Positions 1 through 17,218 of a stretch of DNA of 64,000 nt are shown here, piece after piece. Location of the stretch: positions 3,784,501 to 3,848,500 of the forward strand of contig NC_084923.1 in NCBI RefSeq assembly GCF_958298935.1, in the 5' to 3' direction. The position numbers were made by a program, and so were the translations under genes. Source of the DNA: Phragmites australis. Taxonomy: Eukaryota > Streptophyta > Magnoliopsida > Poales > Poaceae. Below the pieces are notes generated by a model, which was not told the DNA's origin, made no database searches, and worked only from the letters and a program-made list of their open reading frames with translations. The number at the start of each line of letters is the position of its first letter. Within the stretch, counting starts at the first letter, position 1.

Positions 1-6340
<6,340 letters not shown>

Positions 6341-6636
6341 AGGGGCCTTCCACACTCGGTTGTTGGTAGTTGTCTATTGCTGTTTGTGTTTGTCCTAAAG
6401 TCTGCAAATGTGGGCGCACCTTGTAGATTGAGCGCCCCAGGTGGTAGACATTCCTACTGCCGCAACAAAGCCCCCGCGGCAGAGTATGTATAGAGTCGTC
6501 CATCAAAGAGCAATCGGAAGAAGAAATTCAGTCTGTTAACATCTCATTTTCATGCCCGTGTCAATCTCTCTTTTGTACATCCAACCGGGTGCGAGCCCTC
6601 TGGAAAGCAGTGAGAGCTCATTGCGTTGATTATTAA

Positions 6637-6893
6637 GGTCATATTTGTTTTTGGTTCTACTTTTGTTACGGTTTGAAGTTAAAAGTTAGAATAAACGGAT
6701 TTTTAAGGAGCGATTTATGTAGAAGTTAGAATTCTGTTTCTGAGTAAAATAAACTAAAGTTAGAGAACTCGTTGAGAGATATTTTGCTGAAAAATTATGT
6801 GTTAAGAAATTAAAAATTTATTTTAAAAACAGTTTTTTAGACAAGTTAAAATACAGCCAAAAAGTAAAAACCTAAACAAATAGGCCTAAGTGT
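6637..6893. mobile_element. MITE with ~20-bp imperfect terminal inverted repeats
   Basis: The left end reads AAGGTCATATTTGTTTTTGG. The reverse complement of the right end reads TTAGGCCTATTTGTTTAGG. The AT-rich body of ~255 bases has no coding capacity. Size and ends fit a non-autonomous DNA transposon; I cannot assign the superfamily because no clear target duplication is visible. Confidence 0.6.
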
Positions 6894-6946
6894 CTGACTG
6901 TTCTCGTGTGGATAAACAGGCCCTAAGTGTCTGACTGTTCTCGTGT
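6885..6946. repeat. 25-base direct repeat, period 37
   Basis: The same 25 bases, beginning CCTAAGTGTCTGACTG, occur at 6885-6909 and 6922-6946. Each copy is preceded by a similar (C/T)AAA(C/T)AGGC(C) end, so the duplicated unit includes the right tip of the MITE plus its flank. Confidence 0.8.
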
Positions 6947-7419
6947 CGATTGTTGGGTTGCTGCACAAAAGGCAGCAATATTTGAAAGTTGGAAGTGTTG
7001 TTACTCTGTACAACGAGAGTTTATCATTGTAAGACATTATATTTGGGGAAAATACGTGTCTGTGCACATGACTACCTGAGCCATTTGTTGGCCTGTGCCC
7101 TGACTAACTGCTGTGCCGTCAGCAGCACCTGGATCATTTTTTTTTTAAAAAAAAACGGATCATTGTTTGTTTACCTGGATCTTTTTTCTTCCGCGAGATG
7201 TTAACTATCTATAAACTTTTGTTGAGAGTGAGACACGTCAATACAGCTGTTTTATCTTCACGGTGACTACTAAAACAATGTAATCCCCTTTTCACGTTTA
7301 AAACTTTGTTTCGTAATAAAGCTGCATCATACGATCAGGATTCTATGTGGATTATATACATTTTGGTGATGTAGTTTATTTCATTTTAAAAATAAGTGAA
7401 GTGTTTATCCAGACATATG

Positions 7420-8077
7420 AGTAGAGTTAACAATTCGGTACGACAGATATAGACAGTGCTTATCCATATCCGTCCATACTGGTTTTTTACTCACTCTTGA
7501 GTATATCCACGAACACCCGCGAGTGAAGAGCTGGCTCTAAACTCGTTATTTGTGGATATACCTATTTACCAGTAGGGCGGCGTGATGACGTGGCATGACA
7601 GGGCCACATAACAGGAGCGGTGGCGAGACAAGGTGGTGGGGTGGACCGGGAAGAGGCGGGGCGACGCGGTGGGGTGGCTCGGGGAGGGGCGGGGCGACAA
7701 CGGTGGTGGCGAGACAGTGCTGTTATGCGGGCTGTGGAGGGGCGGGGCGATGAGATGAGACGGAGCGGACCAAGGCAGTGCAATGCGGGGCGCTAGAGAT
7801 GAGACGGGGCGACGGTGGCACGATGGGGTGAGTCAGGACGTGATATTTATATAATGTAGAATGTTGGAGTTTAGATGTAAGATATTTATATTACGAGTAT
7901 ATAGATTTCACATATATAAATATATCTTACCTATAATCGTATATGTTTACCCGTCGAGTAGTATTTTTTATTCACGAACCGTAAGTATCATTTGCTATTT
8001 ATATTCTATCATATTCAGTATTTAAGCACGAGTAAACAGATAAACGAACAACCGAGATAAATTACCATCCCTACCTG
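7420..8077. mobile_element. Possible decayed hAT-type non-autonomous element
   Basis: The left part contains TTATCCATATCCGTCC, a word common in grass hAT termini. Read on the minus strand, the right part ends CAGGTAGGGATGGTAATTT, which resembles hAT terminal repeats. No transposase is present and no 8-bp target duplication was found, so the borders are approximate. Confidence 0.35.
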
Positions 8078-8394
8078 TGAACCCGCAACATAAAATTCTA
8101 AACAGGGCCTTTGAGTAAATAATTACGGCGGTCACCGCATCTTCTGTGGATACGCCCAATCCCCAAGCCCATTCTCTCGCTCCACGCCTCCCTTGTCAAA
8201 GCAAACGCACACTTCACCTCCCAACCACGCGTCCTCCAGATCACCGTTCATGCCCGCCGACAACCAACATCCAACGGCCAATGCCCCCACCCCGCACGGG
8301 AGAGCGCCTCAGATACCACGGCACCGTCGCGCGGCGCACAGGCACAGCCCGTGCGACGCGCACGGACTCCACACGGATCCTATTAAAGCCGGCT

Positions 8395-9131
8395 TTGTGC
8401 CGGCCGTTTCGAGTCCGTCGTCGTGTAGCTCTGATCGTTAGCGCTAGCTCGCTCCTTCCACACCACGAACCCACCCACCTCCCCCAAACCTAATCATCCA
8501 TCCGCGCCCTGCTCCGCTAGGGCGATCTCGTCTGTGGAGGCAGACAGATCCACCCGATCACTGCTGATCGACCTGCCCTCCTCTTCCCCACGATCCCGTG
8601 GGTGCTTTTCCTGGGATTTTCCGCTGCGTGGCGACCAATTTGGTGCGACGAATCGGTGAGTTGAGCGCTGGGGCTTTCGTGAGATGATTTGAGGCTTTTT
8701 TTGGGGGAAGGTGCTTGATCTATCGGTGGTGCTGTGATTGGTGGATGCAGTGTGCTCGCTTTGCGTGTGGATCTGGTTTAGCACGGCGGAGGGAAGCGTG
8801 GAGGTGTTCTGAGAAGAGGGGATCGTCTAGTGCTCTCTGGGGTTCGATCTGTTCATCTTCTTTAGATCTCGAAGGTATCTATCAGAAGATCTGTGTTTCT
8901 GCTATAATCTTCACTTCGTATGATGTAATTTGATGCTTCGTACAACGGAAGCAGTTATTTTTGCACTATGATTTCACTGTGTTGCCCATTTCTTCATCTA
9001 GGTGGTGTCTGCTAGTTATGCGATTGAAATGCCGTGTTTTGATCTGCTTTTGCATCTGATTTTTTGGTGCTAGGACTTCGTGAGGTCTACCACTACAAGC
9101 TGTCTAAGTTAGACCACCTGCATCTCGGGGC
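8395..9131 (+). other. 5' leader of the PNRC-motif gene, probably with introns
   Basis: A pyrimidine-rich leader starts near 8430. Two plausible leader introns have good borders: 8656-8750 (GGTGAGTTG to GGATGCAG) and 8874-9073 (AAGGTATCT to GTGCTAG). A possible TATA-like CTATTAAAG lies at ~8380-8388. All of this is inferred from splice-like signals and composition; there is no transcript evidence here. Confidence 0.45.
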
Positions 9132-9695
9132 ATGGAGACTTTGGTCATCTCCGAGCAGCGCGGTCACCACCACTCCTGTCGCCGGAAGAAGCCATCATCA
9201 GCGTCGTCGCACTTCTCCTCGCCCCAGCCCATGCGCGGCTTCCAATCCGTCAACTGCCGTGCATTCCACTCCGGCATCACCATCGGCATCCTGCCATCCC
9301 CGTCCGCCCAGGTGGCACGGACCCGCTCCTCACCTGAGCCCAAGACGCCGAAGCAGCAGCTGCACCACGGAAAAAAGCGCAGCAGAGCAATCTCTATAAG
9401 CCCTTCGACATCCCCTCCCTCTCGCCCTGAGCTCTGGGCTGGTCCGGGGTTCTCCAACTCGCCACCTCCCAGCTCACTGCCGATACCCAAGTTCTCCCTC
9501 CACCAGAAGCGCAGTGTCTCACTTGAGTTTCCACCTGCTGACCGATCAGACGACGAAGAGGTGCCTGTGCATGCCAATTCGGCACCTTCATCGCCGACTG
9601 CAAACTCAGGTGTTAATTTCTTTAGTAGTAGTGACACTGCCATTGCAACGGAAAATCTGAGGAGGATCCTTCACTTGAAACTTGATGATCACTGA
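9132..9695 (+). CDS. Plant PNRC-motif protein (proline-rich, putative decapping-linked)
   Basis: A single-exon frame of 187 residues that starts METLVISEQR and ends LRRILHLKLDDH. The central segment WAGPGFSNSPPPSSLPIPKF matches the PNRC (proline-rich nuclear receptor coactivator) motif, and a basic, serine-rich region precedes it. In animals the equivalent proline motif of PNRC2 binds the DCP1 EVH1 domain in mRNA decapping; a similar role here is inference by family. The C-terminal DTAIATENLRRILHL segment looks like a short conserved helix. The rest is low-complexity and probably disordered. The ATG follows a likely leader intron acceptor at 9073 and is the only good start. No transmembrane or signal segment is visible. 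Confidence 0.78.
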   Translation: METLVISEQRGHHHSCRRKKPSSASSHFSSPQPMRGFQSVNCRAFHSGITIGILPSPSAQVARTRSSPEPKTPKQQLHHGKKRSRAISISPSTSPPSRPELWAGPGFSNSPPPSSLPIPKFSLHQKRSVSLEFPPADRSDDEEVPVHANSAPSSPTANSGVNFFSSSDTAIATENLRRILHLKLDDH

Positions 9696-11701
9696 ATGGG
9701 GAGTGGACAGTTCTGTGTACATAGGTTAACTACAACTAACTTGGTAGCACAATAGGGGTACTGTAGGTGAGAACAACCACCTTTCGATAGTAGTACTGTA
9801 GGTGGGTTAGCAGCAAGCACAGCGAGAAGGTTAGGTGATATGAAACTGCAGTAAAGGATGTGGTGGTGGTGGAGATTGATGGGGTGCATGAGGGCACTGC
9901 AGTTTCTGAGTCACCTTTGTAGCTTGTAGTCACCTATTAATTTCCAATGTTCCTTTTAGGTGTTGGTTCTTTAGGCGTTAGATAATCATTTGCATCCTTG
10001 GTACCCGTCATTGACCAATAGTGGTAACATACATAGTCCTTGCTCCTGGTAGTTCATGTCAGGCAGGGTATTGTAGTTTGTCAGTACTGTTCAAGTTTAG
10101 ATAACTTTAGCTTACATCCTGCCATATGTGTAGCCATCCTGCGGATGGCTGCATCTCTTGAAACTTGCATTCTGTCTCCTTGTTGATTCATTACCTTGCA
10201 TCCGTCTTCTGACTTTGACTCACCATCCTTCATAACATCTCCTTGTGCTCTGCAAAGTGTGCAAGGATCTCCCTCTACTGGCACTTCTGTTTTTTGGAAG
10301 GAAGATGCTCAGTGGAGTTGTTATGAAGTCCCAATTCAATGTTTGTTCTCCTCCCATCTGTCTCTAATTTTATCTGTGCACCTCCTGTTTTCCTCAGTTC
10401 TTTGCATATCTAGCATTTCAAATTGCATTCCCTGCCATCCAATCTTCATTTCGTACCATTGCTCTTGGAGTTGCATCTAGTGGTGGTCTGCCCTTTGTTT
10501 AGGCCATTCTTTGTACCTCCCGGTCCTTGTTCATATTCCTGGAGCATGCCCCGATTTTAATCTTCTTCATGTATTCTCATAAAGGACTTCATGTGCCAAA
10601 GACCAGCAAGTGTGCAGACCTGAATATGGTAACTAATTGTTTTCTGGCCCTTTACCCACTATTATACATAAATCTCTAACACTGGTGCTAATGTGATATC
10701 TGTGCTTGTTGTGCTGCAGGTTTGCTTATCCAATGCACCATATGGTATACCTGGAGTCCAGAATCTATCGAGTTTCTATCACTAGTTATCTGTTTTCTTC
10801 AGTAGCCCAGTATATGCAAGACTGTTAAGTTCTGTGTAATACCCGCTTGATTAGTTGTTTCTGGTACCGTTTTAATGTTACTATATGGTGTCCATGTTGT
10901 TTCATGATATTAGTGGATGCTGTGGCATTCTGTCTCATTCTGAAACACTTCAGTGTTATACCTTCATGTTAATTGTAGTCCAGTTTCTGTGACTTGTTTG
11001 AAGCTTATGTTATAGCATGGTAATTTCCTAGAAGACCAGTATGAAAGCCCAATCATATCTTACGTTTGGTTGGTATGCATCTCAGCTCTTCTTGTGATTT
11101 TAATCATCGAGACCAGTTGTTATTTATGGTATCTTCTTGAGGATATATCAGCATTGGGATGTTCGGTGATGGGACTTTGTGCTGGTGAGATGACTATAAT
11201 TGTAACCATACAAGTTGTGAGATACAGTGAGGATATTCTCATCGTTGATTTTGCTGAGCTATATTCTATTGTGTGTTCCGTGTTCTTAATTTGACTTCCT
11301 GTTTGTTTAAGATTCTTATTAAGGGCGTTGATGTCAGTAGTTCTATTCTGGAGCTCTCTTAAGAGCTTTTAGTTCCATACATTATGACTATCTGGTTGTT
11401 CGACAGATACAAAAGATGCTTTGCATGATTGGTTTCTTGGTGATGCGGAGTGTGTGCACTTCGTTTTGCATGGTTGGTTTCCCGGTGCTTGTTTCAAGGG
11501 TGAATTGGAGCCTCTCGTGTTGATTAGTCCATTCATCTGATGATGTCTTGAGAAGTACTAGTAAGCCACTTGTCCTCTGGTTGACGGCTGTGTGCTCTAT
11601 TTTCCATTTCTGCCCGCGTGTGATTCCAGAAGTATTCCTTCTGTTTTGTGGTTCCAGTCTATGTCCATCCCTTGGCTGGAGGCTCATCATCCCTGGCAGG
11701 T

Positions 11702-11965
11702 GTAGGGCCACTTTGGATAGGTTTATTTTCAGTTTTTTTAAGCTAGAAACTATTTAAACGGTTGATTTCACATCTTGGTTTTTGTTGTTTTTTGGCTGTC
11801 TATGGAAGCGGATGTGGTTAAAATGAACTAAAAGTTAAGAAACAAATTCTGTATTTTGGATGTGCTGAGAAGCTAAAAGTTTATTGTAAAATTTAACAAT
11901 TAAAATTTAACAGTAACTTTCTTAGTCAGTCAGAATCTCTATAGTCTATCCAAACGCAGCCGTAC
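11702..11965. mobile_element. MITE with GGATAG-ending terminal inverted repeats
   Basis: The left end is GTAGGGCCACTTTGGATAG. The reverse complement of the right end is GTACGGCTGCGTTTGGATAG. The ~260-base AT-rich body includes internal AAGCTAAAAGTT-type words common in grass MITEs. It carries no coding capacity. Confidence 0.65.
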
Positions 11966-12291
11966 TGGGCTTGTAGATGGAAATGCCTGCTCTGTACGAT
12001 GTATCCGATTTTGCATCTTGTGCTTCTGATTTTTGCTAGCTCTGCGTTAGGTTATCATCATATAGCATGTTTGGCGTTCTGGAGCGGTGCCAAACTTCAT
12101 AGTTTATTTTAGGTGTGAAAATTGTGTGGAATGATAATACATTAATACGAAGGTACACAAATAGTTGAAGTCGGCTACCCAAACCTTATTTAGCATTGTA
12201 GAATAATAGTAAAGGCTATATATTGAGAAAATGAGAACTGTTGTTTCTTTCATGGATTCATTGATGTTTTATACAATTTGAATGGACTCCT

Positions 12292-12326
12292 TGTCCGTTG
12301 GGGAGACGTCCGTTCCCCAACGGACA
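12292..12326. repeat. Perfect 13-bp inverted repeat (hairpin)
   Basis: Arms TGTCCGTTGGGGA (12292-12304) and TCCCCAACGGACA (12314-12326) are perfect complements around a 9-base loop. The loop itself contains GTCCGT, a partial copy of the arm. Confidence 0.8.
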
Positions 12327-12837
12327 GGTATAACTTCCGATGGCGGTTGTCGATCATCTTGGTTCGTAACATTTAGCACTCAACTATGCAGATCGCCCAC
12401 AGATGTGGCCCGGCGACAGCAGCCAGTGCCAAATTGCTATGGCTTGCACGCATAGCATCTGGAGAGATGACGAATTGTGTCAACCGACAGGCATGAATCA
12501 TGTATGGTACCTGAACGTGCATTTCGAGTTTTCGATTGATCATCAAGTGCTTGGGGCGTAGCGTCTCAACTGTTCCAGACCTGAGACGTACTGCAGCCAA
12601 CAGTGCACCATATCATGTCTATTAGATGCAATCATGGGACTGCCCGTCTGAATTATTCATCGGACGATGCCAAACTGAGAACCAGGAATCTGCTCGATCG
12701 GCACCTCTACCGGTTCTCTCTCGGCTTATCATTCCGAGCAAAGCATCCACCGTAGATGCTGGTGTTTGGCATATCACGCGGTGGAAGAAACGTAGACCAA
12801 CATAATCATAGGCCCGTCGAAGATGCTACAGCTTGTC

Positions 12838-13084
12838 ACCCTCTGTCAAAAATACTTATGTTTTGAATATAATATGATCTCTAATATGTATCTTTAACCA
12901 CTATTTTTTATTAAAATGTATTTATAATATCTAATAAATTTATGAGCTATGAAAATTAAGCCAAATATACACATATGGTTTTATTATTTGCGAACTAAAT
13001 ATTTTTAAAGTTATTGATGATCAAAAATTTAAAATTTGATCAAACTTTATCCAAAACGTAAGTATTTGTGACTCGAGAGAGTAC
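12838..13084. mobile_element. Stowaway-type (Tc1/mariner) MITE
   Basis: The left end CTCTGTCAAAAATACTTATG and the reverse complement of the right end, TCTCGAGTCACAAATACTTACG, match in the way typical of Stowaway elements (CTCCNTCCGT...AAATA...). The length is ~247 bases, the body is AT-rich, and there is no reading frame. Confidence 0.7.
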
Positions 13085-13658
13085 TTAGTATTCATGTATC
13101 TTTTTTTAATCAATATTCGTGTATCTAGAACAGTAGACTGAAGTCTCAACAACCGCTGCAACCTGACAAATGGTTATAGCAAGCAAAGTTCAGAGTTCTT
13201 AAAGCACTCAAGTCGGGAGTCGGGACTACGAGGATATTTTAGCTAAGATTTTTTGGGTGATTTTGTCCCAAGGAAAAGGGAGACAACTTGTTGCAGCTAG
13301 CAGCTGCAATGCGGCCTACAAGTGACATATCCATCTTCCGTTCCTTCGTTTTTAATCTTGCTGTGCATGTGTGCTAGTGTTCTTTGCAAGCCATGAACCT
13401 TTCAGGATAGTCACTCCAGGAACCGAGGCTGATAGTGTCTTCATGTCAAAAAGAAATGGTAAGCCAACACTCGACAGGTTGGGAGATGAAAAACATCTCA
13501 CGGTTTCATCTTTGGACTGAAGAAATATGCATCGCAGCAAACACTGAATACCTATTACTCTCTCCTGCACTGCAAGTCATGTAGTTTTTATTCTTGCAAC
13601 AGCCGTAGCCTGAAGAATGTACGAAACTTTCAAGCCTAAGACCCCAAACTGGTAATCG

Positions 13659-14333
13659 TGTTGGAAAAATAACACTTTCAGATTTAATTTAATTTAATTT
13701 TTATATAACATGAACAAGAACAGATACAGATAATCAATATCGACTAGATTTCAACTAGCTCCGACAAATCTCGACTATATTCAACTATCAATCGAGTATG
13801 GCTCGACTAGCTCCGACGAGTTTTGACTAGATCCGACTATCACTTGAGTAGGATTCGGCTAGATAGCAATGCACGCACCTGATGGTAACGTATGATGCAA
13901 TGACCCCTGTGATGTCGAAGTAGTAGGTGATGATGAAGTAGTTGGAGTAGATCACGATAATGTAGAGCAAACAAATCGTGAGCAGTCACGACGAGCGCTT
14001 TCCAAAAATCTTATTCGTTATCTACCGGTGCAGGATCCTAAGAGCGACAGGTTCTGGAGACCTGCTCTCTTGTTTGTCGGTGCACGCTAACGCAGCAGGA
14101 TGGAGTAGATTATGTATGATGACACAACAGAGAGAAATTGGTAAAATCCTAATTATGTATATGCTTTGTAGTGGTGGCTGACAGCAAAAATGAAAGGCTA
14201 ACATTGAATTTTTTTTCATACAACTCATACTGGAGTATCTTAGAATTAGTATTAGAGTATACTAAAAATGATAAAAGAGTATAAAGTGTTTGTTTAGTGG
14301 TATATTGCATGTGGGAGTACATACTCCTAGGAG

Positions 14334-14366
<33 letters not shown>

Positions 14367-14609
14367 CGGTTGAGACACGTCACGATCAAACTCTATTACG
14401 TGCCATGGCATAATTTTTATATATTTATCTGTTTATCCACGCAGTAAAAAGAATAAAACTGCAAAAGGAAGCCGTGCATGCGCCAGCAACTAGACCCAAT
14501 TTCGGTGAACTATTCACTAAAAGATATATACACATCTTCACATAGTTGAACCTTTAAGATTTATTTGGAATTACACAAATATAATAGGTCAAACCCATAT
14601 ATTCTAACA
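13659..14609 (-). repeat. Copia 3' LTR (left copy)
   Basis: Read on the minus strand it begins TGTTAGAATATATGGG and ends TTTTTCCAACA. It pairs with 17219-18177. Relative to that copy it carries an insertion of roughly 140 bases (about 14180-14335, including a TA microsatellite) and lacks ~150 bases near its 5' part. Confidence 0.85.
14334..14362. repeat. (TA)n microsatellite
   Basis: About 14 uninterrupted TA units inside the left Copia LTR. The right LTR lacks this run, so it arose or arrived after insertion. Confidence 0.9.
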
Positions 14610-15204
14610 ATCCTCCGTCAGATCTCAAAGTCCTATAGAGATTTGTCTTTTTCTCAATACTGTTTGATATACCAGTGTTTCGATGGAGACCTGTTAGGAT
14701 TAAACATCCACCTAGAACATTAAGTTACACTCATTCATAACTTGGACAATGGACTAAACCTTGAATTACAAGTTTTGTGCAAACAAGTTTCACTTAAAAT
14801 TATAACTGATACTTGGCTGCCAGTATGCTATCCATCGGGTAGAGCATATAAGTCATACTCCATGATCTCTTTATGAGTTTATTAGAGATCACCCAAGTCT
14901 CATAGACTACAACCAACAATTGGGTTCATATTGGTGTGTTCTTTCAAGAATGCCCTGTAGGGTAGCATCTTTGCTAATTAAAGCCAACTGAACATATTAA
15001 GGCAATAGCCAACTTGTCTTATAGATTTTAAGAGTGTTGTATCTTCACTCGAGTGTGTTGTGTGATACTCTCCTTCAGTTAAGCGATAGTTTGTTTTTCC
15101 CAGGTCCTAATTCACGGGATCTCCGATCATATAAGTTAGGTTACCACTATGGTATAACTCACATGTCTCATACCTATCTTCTTCGATACATTATCTATCA
15201 CATT

Positions 15205-15447
15205 CTATGATAGTCCATTTATAAATTGATTTGCTAGATTCTTAGCCGTTTGAATATAATCTAACGCAATCACTCCGGAGTTTCTCAGTTTTCTGACAGA
15301 TTTCAATAGTCTCTTTACATGTCTTGAGGATTTCATGTTATCATTAGAACTGATCATATTGACAATAACTGTTTGATTATCACAGTTTATAAGGATAGCC
15401 GGTATCGATTTTTCAACTACTAGCAAATCCATTAAGAGCTCACGCAA
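15205..15447 (-). pseudogene. Copia RNase H fragment
   Basis: 80 residues matching the end of Copia pol: CDNQTVI, then SRHVKRLLKSVR and DYIQTAKNLANQFINGL, the usual RNase H C-terminal pattern. It is separated by stop codons from the RT piece at higher coordinates. Confidence 0.8.
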
Positions 15448-15815
15448 CCATTTGCCTCAACAATGGCTGTGTATAACGCTATGAGTTCTGCTTCCATGGT
15501 TGACCTCGTCAACATGGTCTGTTTGCAAGACATCCATGAAATAGCAGCACTGCCAAGAGTGAATACATATCCACTTGTGGTCTTGATCTCATCAATATCT
15601 TATATCCAATTTGAATCGCTATAACCTTCTAGTGCTGATGGGTATCCAATATAGTAAAATATATAATTCATATTATCTAGCAAGTAGCGCATGACTCACT
15701 CAAGCGCATGCAAATGATTATCACTCGGGTTAGAAGTAAATCGGCTCAATTTACTCACAGCAAATGAAATATCAGGCCTTGTAGCACTAGCTAGGTACAT
15801 GAGTGATCTGATTAT

Positions 15816-16285
15816 CTAGGAGTATCTTAATTGATCACTAGCATTCCTTTTATTCTTTCGAAGTATTAAGCTAGGATCATAAGGTGTTGGAGCGATCTTG
15901 CTATCCACGTAGCCAAAGCGGCTCAAGATCTTTTCCACATAATAGGATTGCGAAAGTATAATCTCATTCTCACCTTTGATCAACTTGATGTTTAAAATCA
16001 GATCAGCCTCTTCTAGATCTTTCATATCAAAATTTTGAAACAAAATGACTTAACCTCATTAACCACATCAAGATTTATCCCAAAAATTAGTATGTCATCA
16101 ACATACAAGCACATAATAACTCCCTCACCCCCACCATGATGATAATACACACATATATCAGCTTCATTAACTGCAAAATCTGCATATGTTAAAGTTGTAT
16201 TGAACTTCTTATGCCATTGCTTAGGAGCTTGTTTGAGACCATACAAAGATGTCAGCACACACGTGTATATTAGCCACAGTATCAA
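15816..16285 (-). pseudogene. Copia reverse transcriptase fragments
   Basis: Two overlapping frames cover the RT domain. The first has SLYGLKQAPKQWHKKF and the catalytic CLYVDDILIFG (YVDD). The second continues with MKDLEEADLILNIKLIK and the SYYVEKILSRFGY segment. The frame change between 16043 and 16022 breaks the reading frame, so this copy is not functional. Confidence 0.85.
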
Positions 16286-16306
16286 TCCACCAACTAGTAG
16301 ATCGAT

Positions 16307-17182
16307 TCATTGAAAGAACAATAGGTAAATTATCATACCCATTAGATTTGTCTCTAGTGTTGCTAATGTCACGTTGATAGACTTGGTGTTCTTTCCTTGA
16401 TTAACCTTTTTCTCTTTGAGGTGTTGGAAATTTTTAGCCCAATGGCCAATCTCACCGCACATGAAGCAAGTTTTATCATCTTTGTTCATCTTCTTTTTCT
16501 CGAAGTTAGTGGTTTATTTGGTCTTGTTATTTTTCCCTTTGAACTTGCCGTTAGAGGACTGTTGCACCATATTTGCGCTAGATTGCCCATCACCTGCTTT
16601 GTTATGCACATCCTTAGCCCAAGTATTTTTCTCAATATCAAGAGACACGATCAGACTCTCAACAGAGATTTCTTGTCTCTTGTGTTTTAGAGTAGTGGCA
16701 AAATTCCTCCACGATAGAGGTAATTTGGCAATGATATCCCCAGCTACAAACTCATCGGGTAAGGCACACTTTAGGAGTTTAAATTCCTTTACAATGCACT
16801 GAATCTCATGAACCTGCTCGACTACCGACTGATTATCGACCATCTTGTAGTCATGATACTGCTCCATAACATACAGTTCATTGCCTGCATCTGAGGCACC
16901 AAATTTTACATTCAGTTCATCCTACAACTTCTTTGCATCCTTTATGTGCATATACACATCACAGAGACAATTGGCAAGAGCGCTAAGAACACATCCTACA
17001 AAGAGCGTGTTGGCTTCTTCGAACTTCTTCTCCTCATTAGAGGAAAGAGTTCCTTCAGGCATACCAGACGCAACCCAGCAGCAATTTATAGCTGTAAGTC
17101 ATATAGTGGCTTTGACCTGTCATCTCTTAAAGTGCACACTAGTAAATTTGTTTGGCCTTAGCGCATCAGCAAAATCAACCAT
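16307..17182 (-). pseudogene. Copia gag with zinc knuckle, frame broken
   Basis: The gag frame opens with an ATG at 17182 (MVDFADALRPNKF) just inside the 5' LTR. It is interrupted by a stop after ...HIKDAKKL near 16923 and resumes as DELNVKFGASDAGNE. The middle frame 16867-16514 is a UBN2-type gag. A separate frame at 16489-16307 holds the CCHC knuckle CFMCGEIGHWAKNF. The breaks make it a pseudogene. Confidence 0.8.
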
Positions 17183-17218
17183 CGTTAGATAGAAGTGCCT
17201 ACGATAAGGTTTTTGGAT

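Larger units (their letters stand above)
6341..8394. other. 3' UTR of the kinase gene and intergenic DNA
   Basis: The first ~300 bases are the likely 3' UTR. A MITE, a 25-base direct repeat and probable hAT debris follow and are listed separately. A T12/A9 run lies near 7136-7155. 7560-7830 is a G-rich, imperfectly repetitive stretch built on GGGGCGGGGCGACG-like words. I see no gene. The last ~250 bases are GC-rich and probably hold the promoter of the next gene. Confidence 0.6.
9696..13658. other. 3' side of the PNRC gene, then intergenic DNA
   Basis: 9696 to about 11700 has gene-like composition without frames and several splice-like words (for example GTGCTGCAG before 10721). It may be a long, possibly spliced 3' UTR; this cannot be settled without transcripts. 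11702-11965 and 12838-13084 are MITEs and 12292-12326 is a perfect hairpin, each listed separately. 12340-12830 and 13085-13658 hold no gene I can recognise. Confidence 0.5.

Noticed and set aside
7562..8493. Several GC-rich frames before the PNRC gene
   Set aside because: They overlap each other on both strands in GC-rich, partly repetitive DNA. The region fits a promoter and leader better.
10196..10480. 94-codon frame downstream of the PNRC stop
   Set aside because: Low-complexity Ser/Cys/Leu text, with no start context or domain. Treated as part of a possible 3' UTR.
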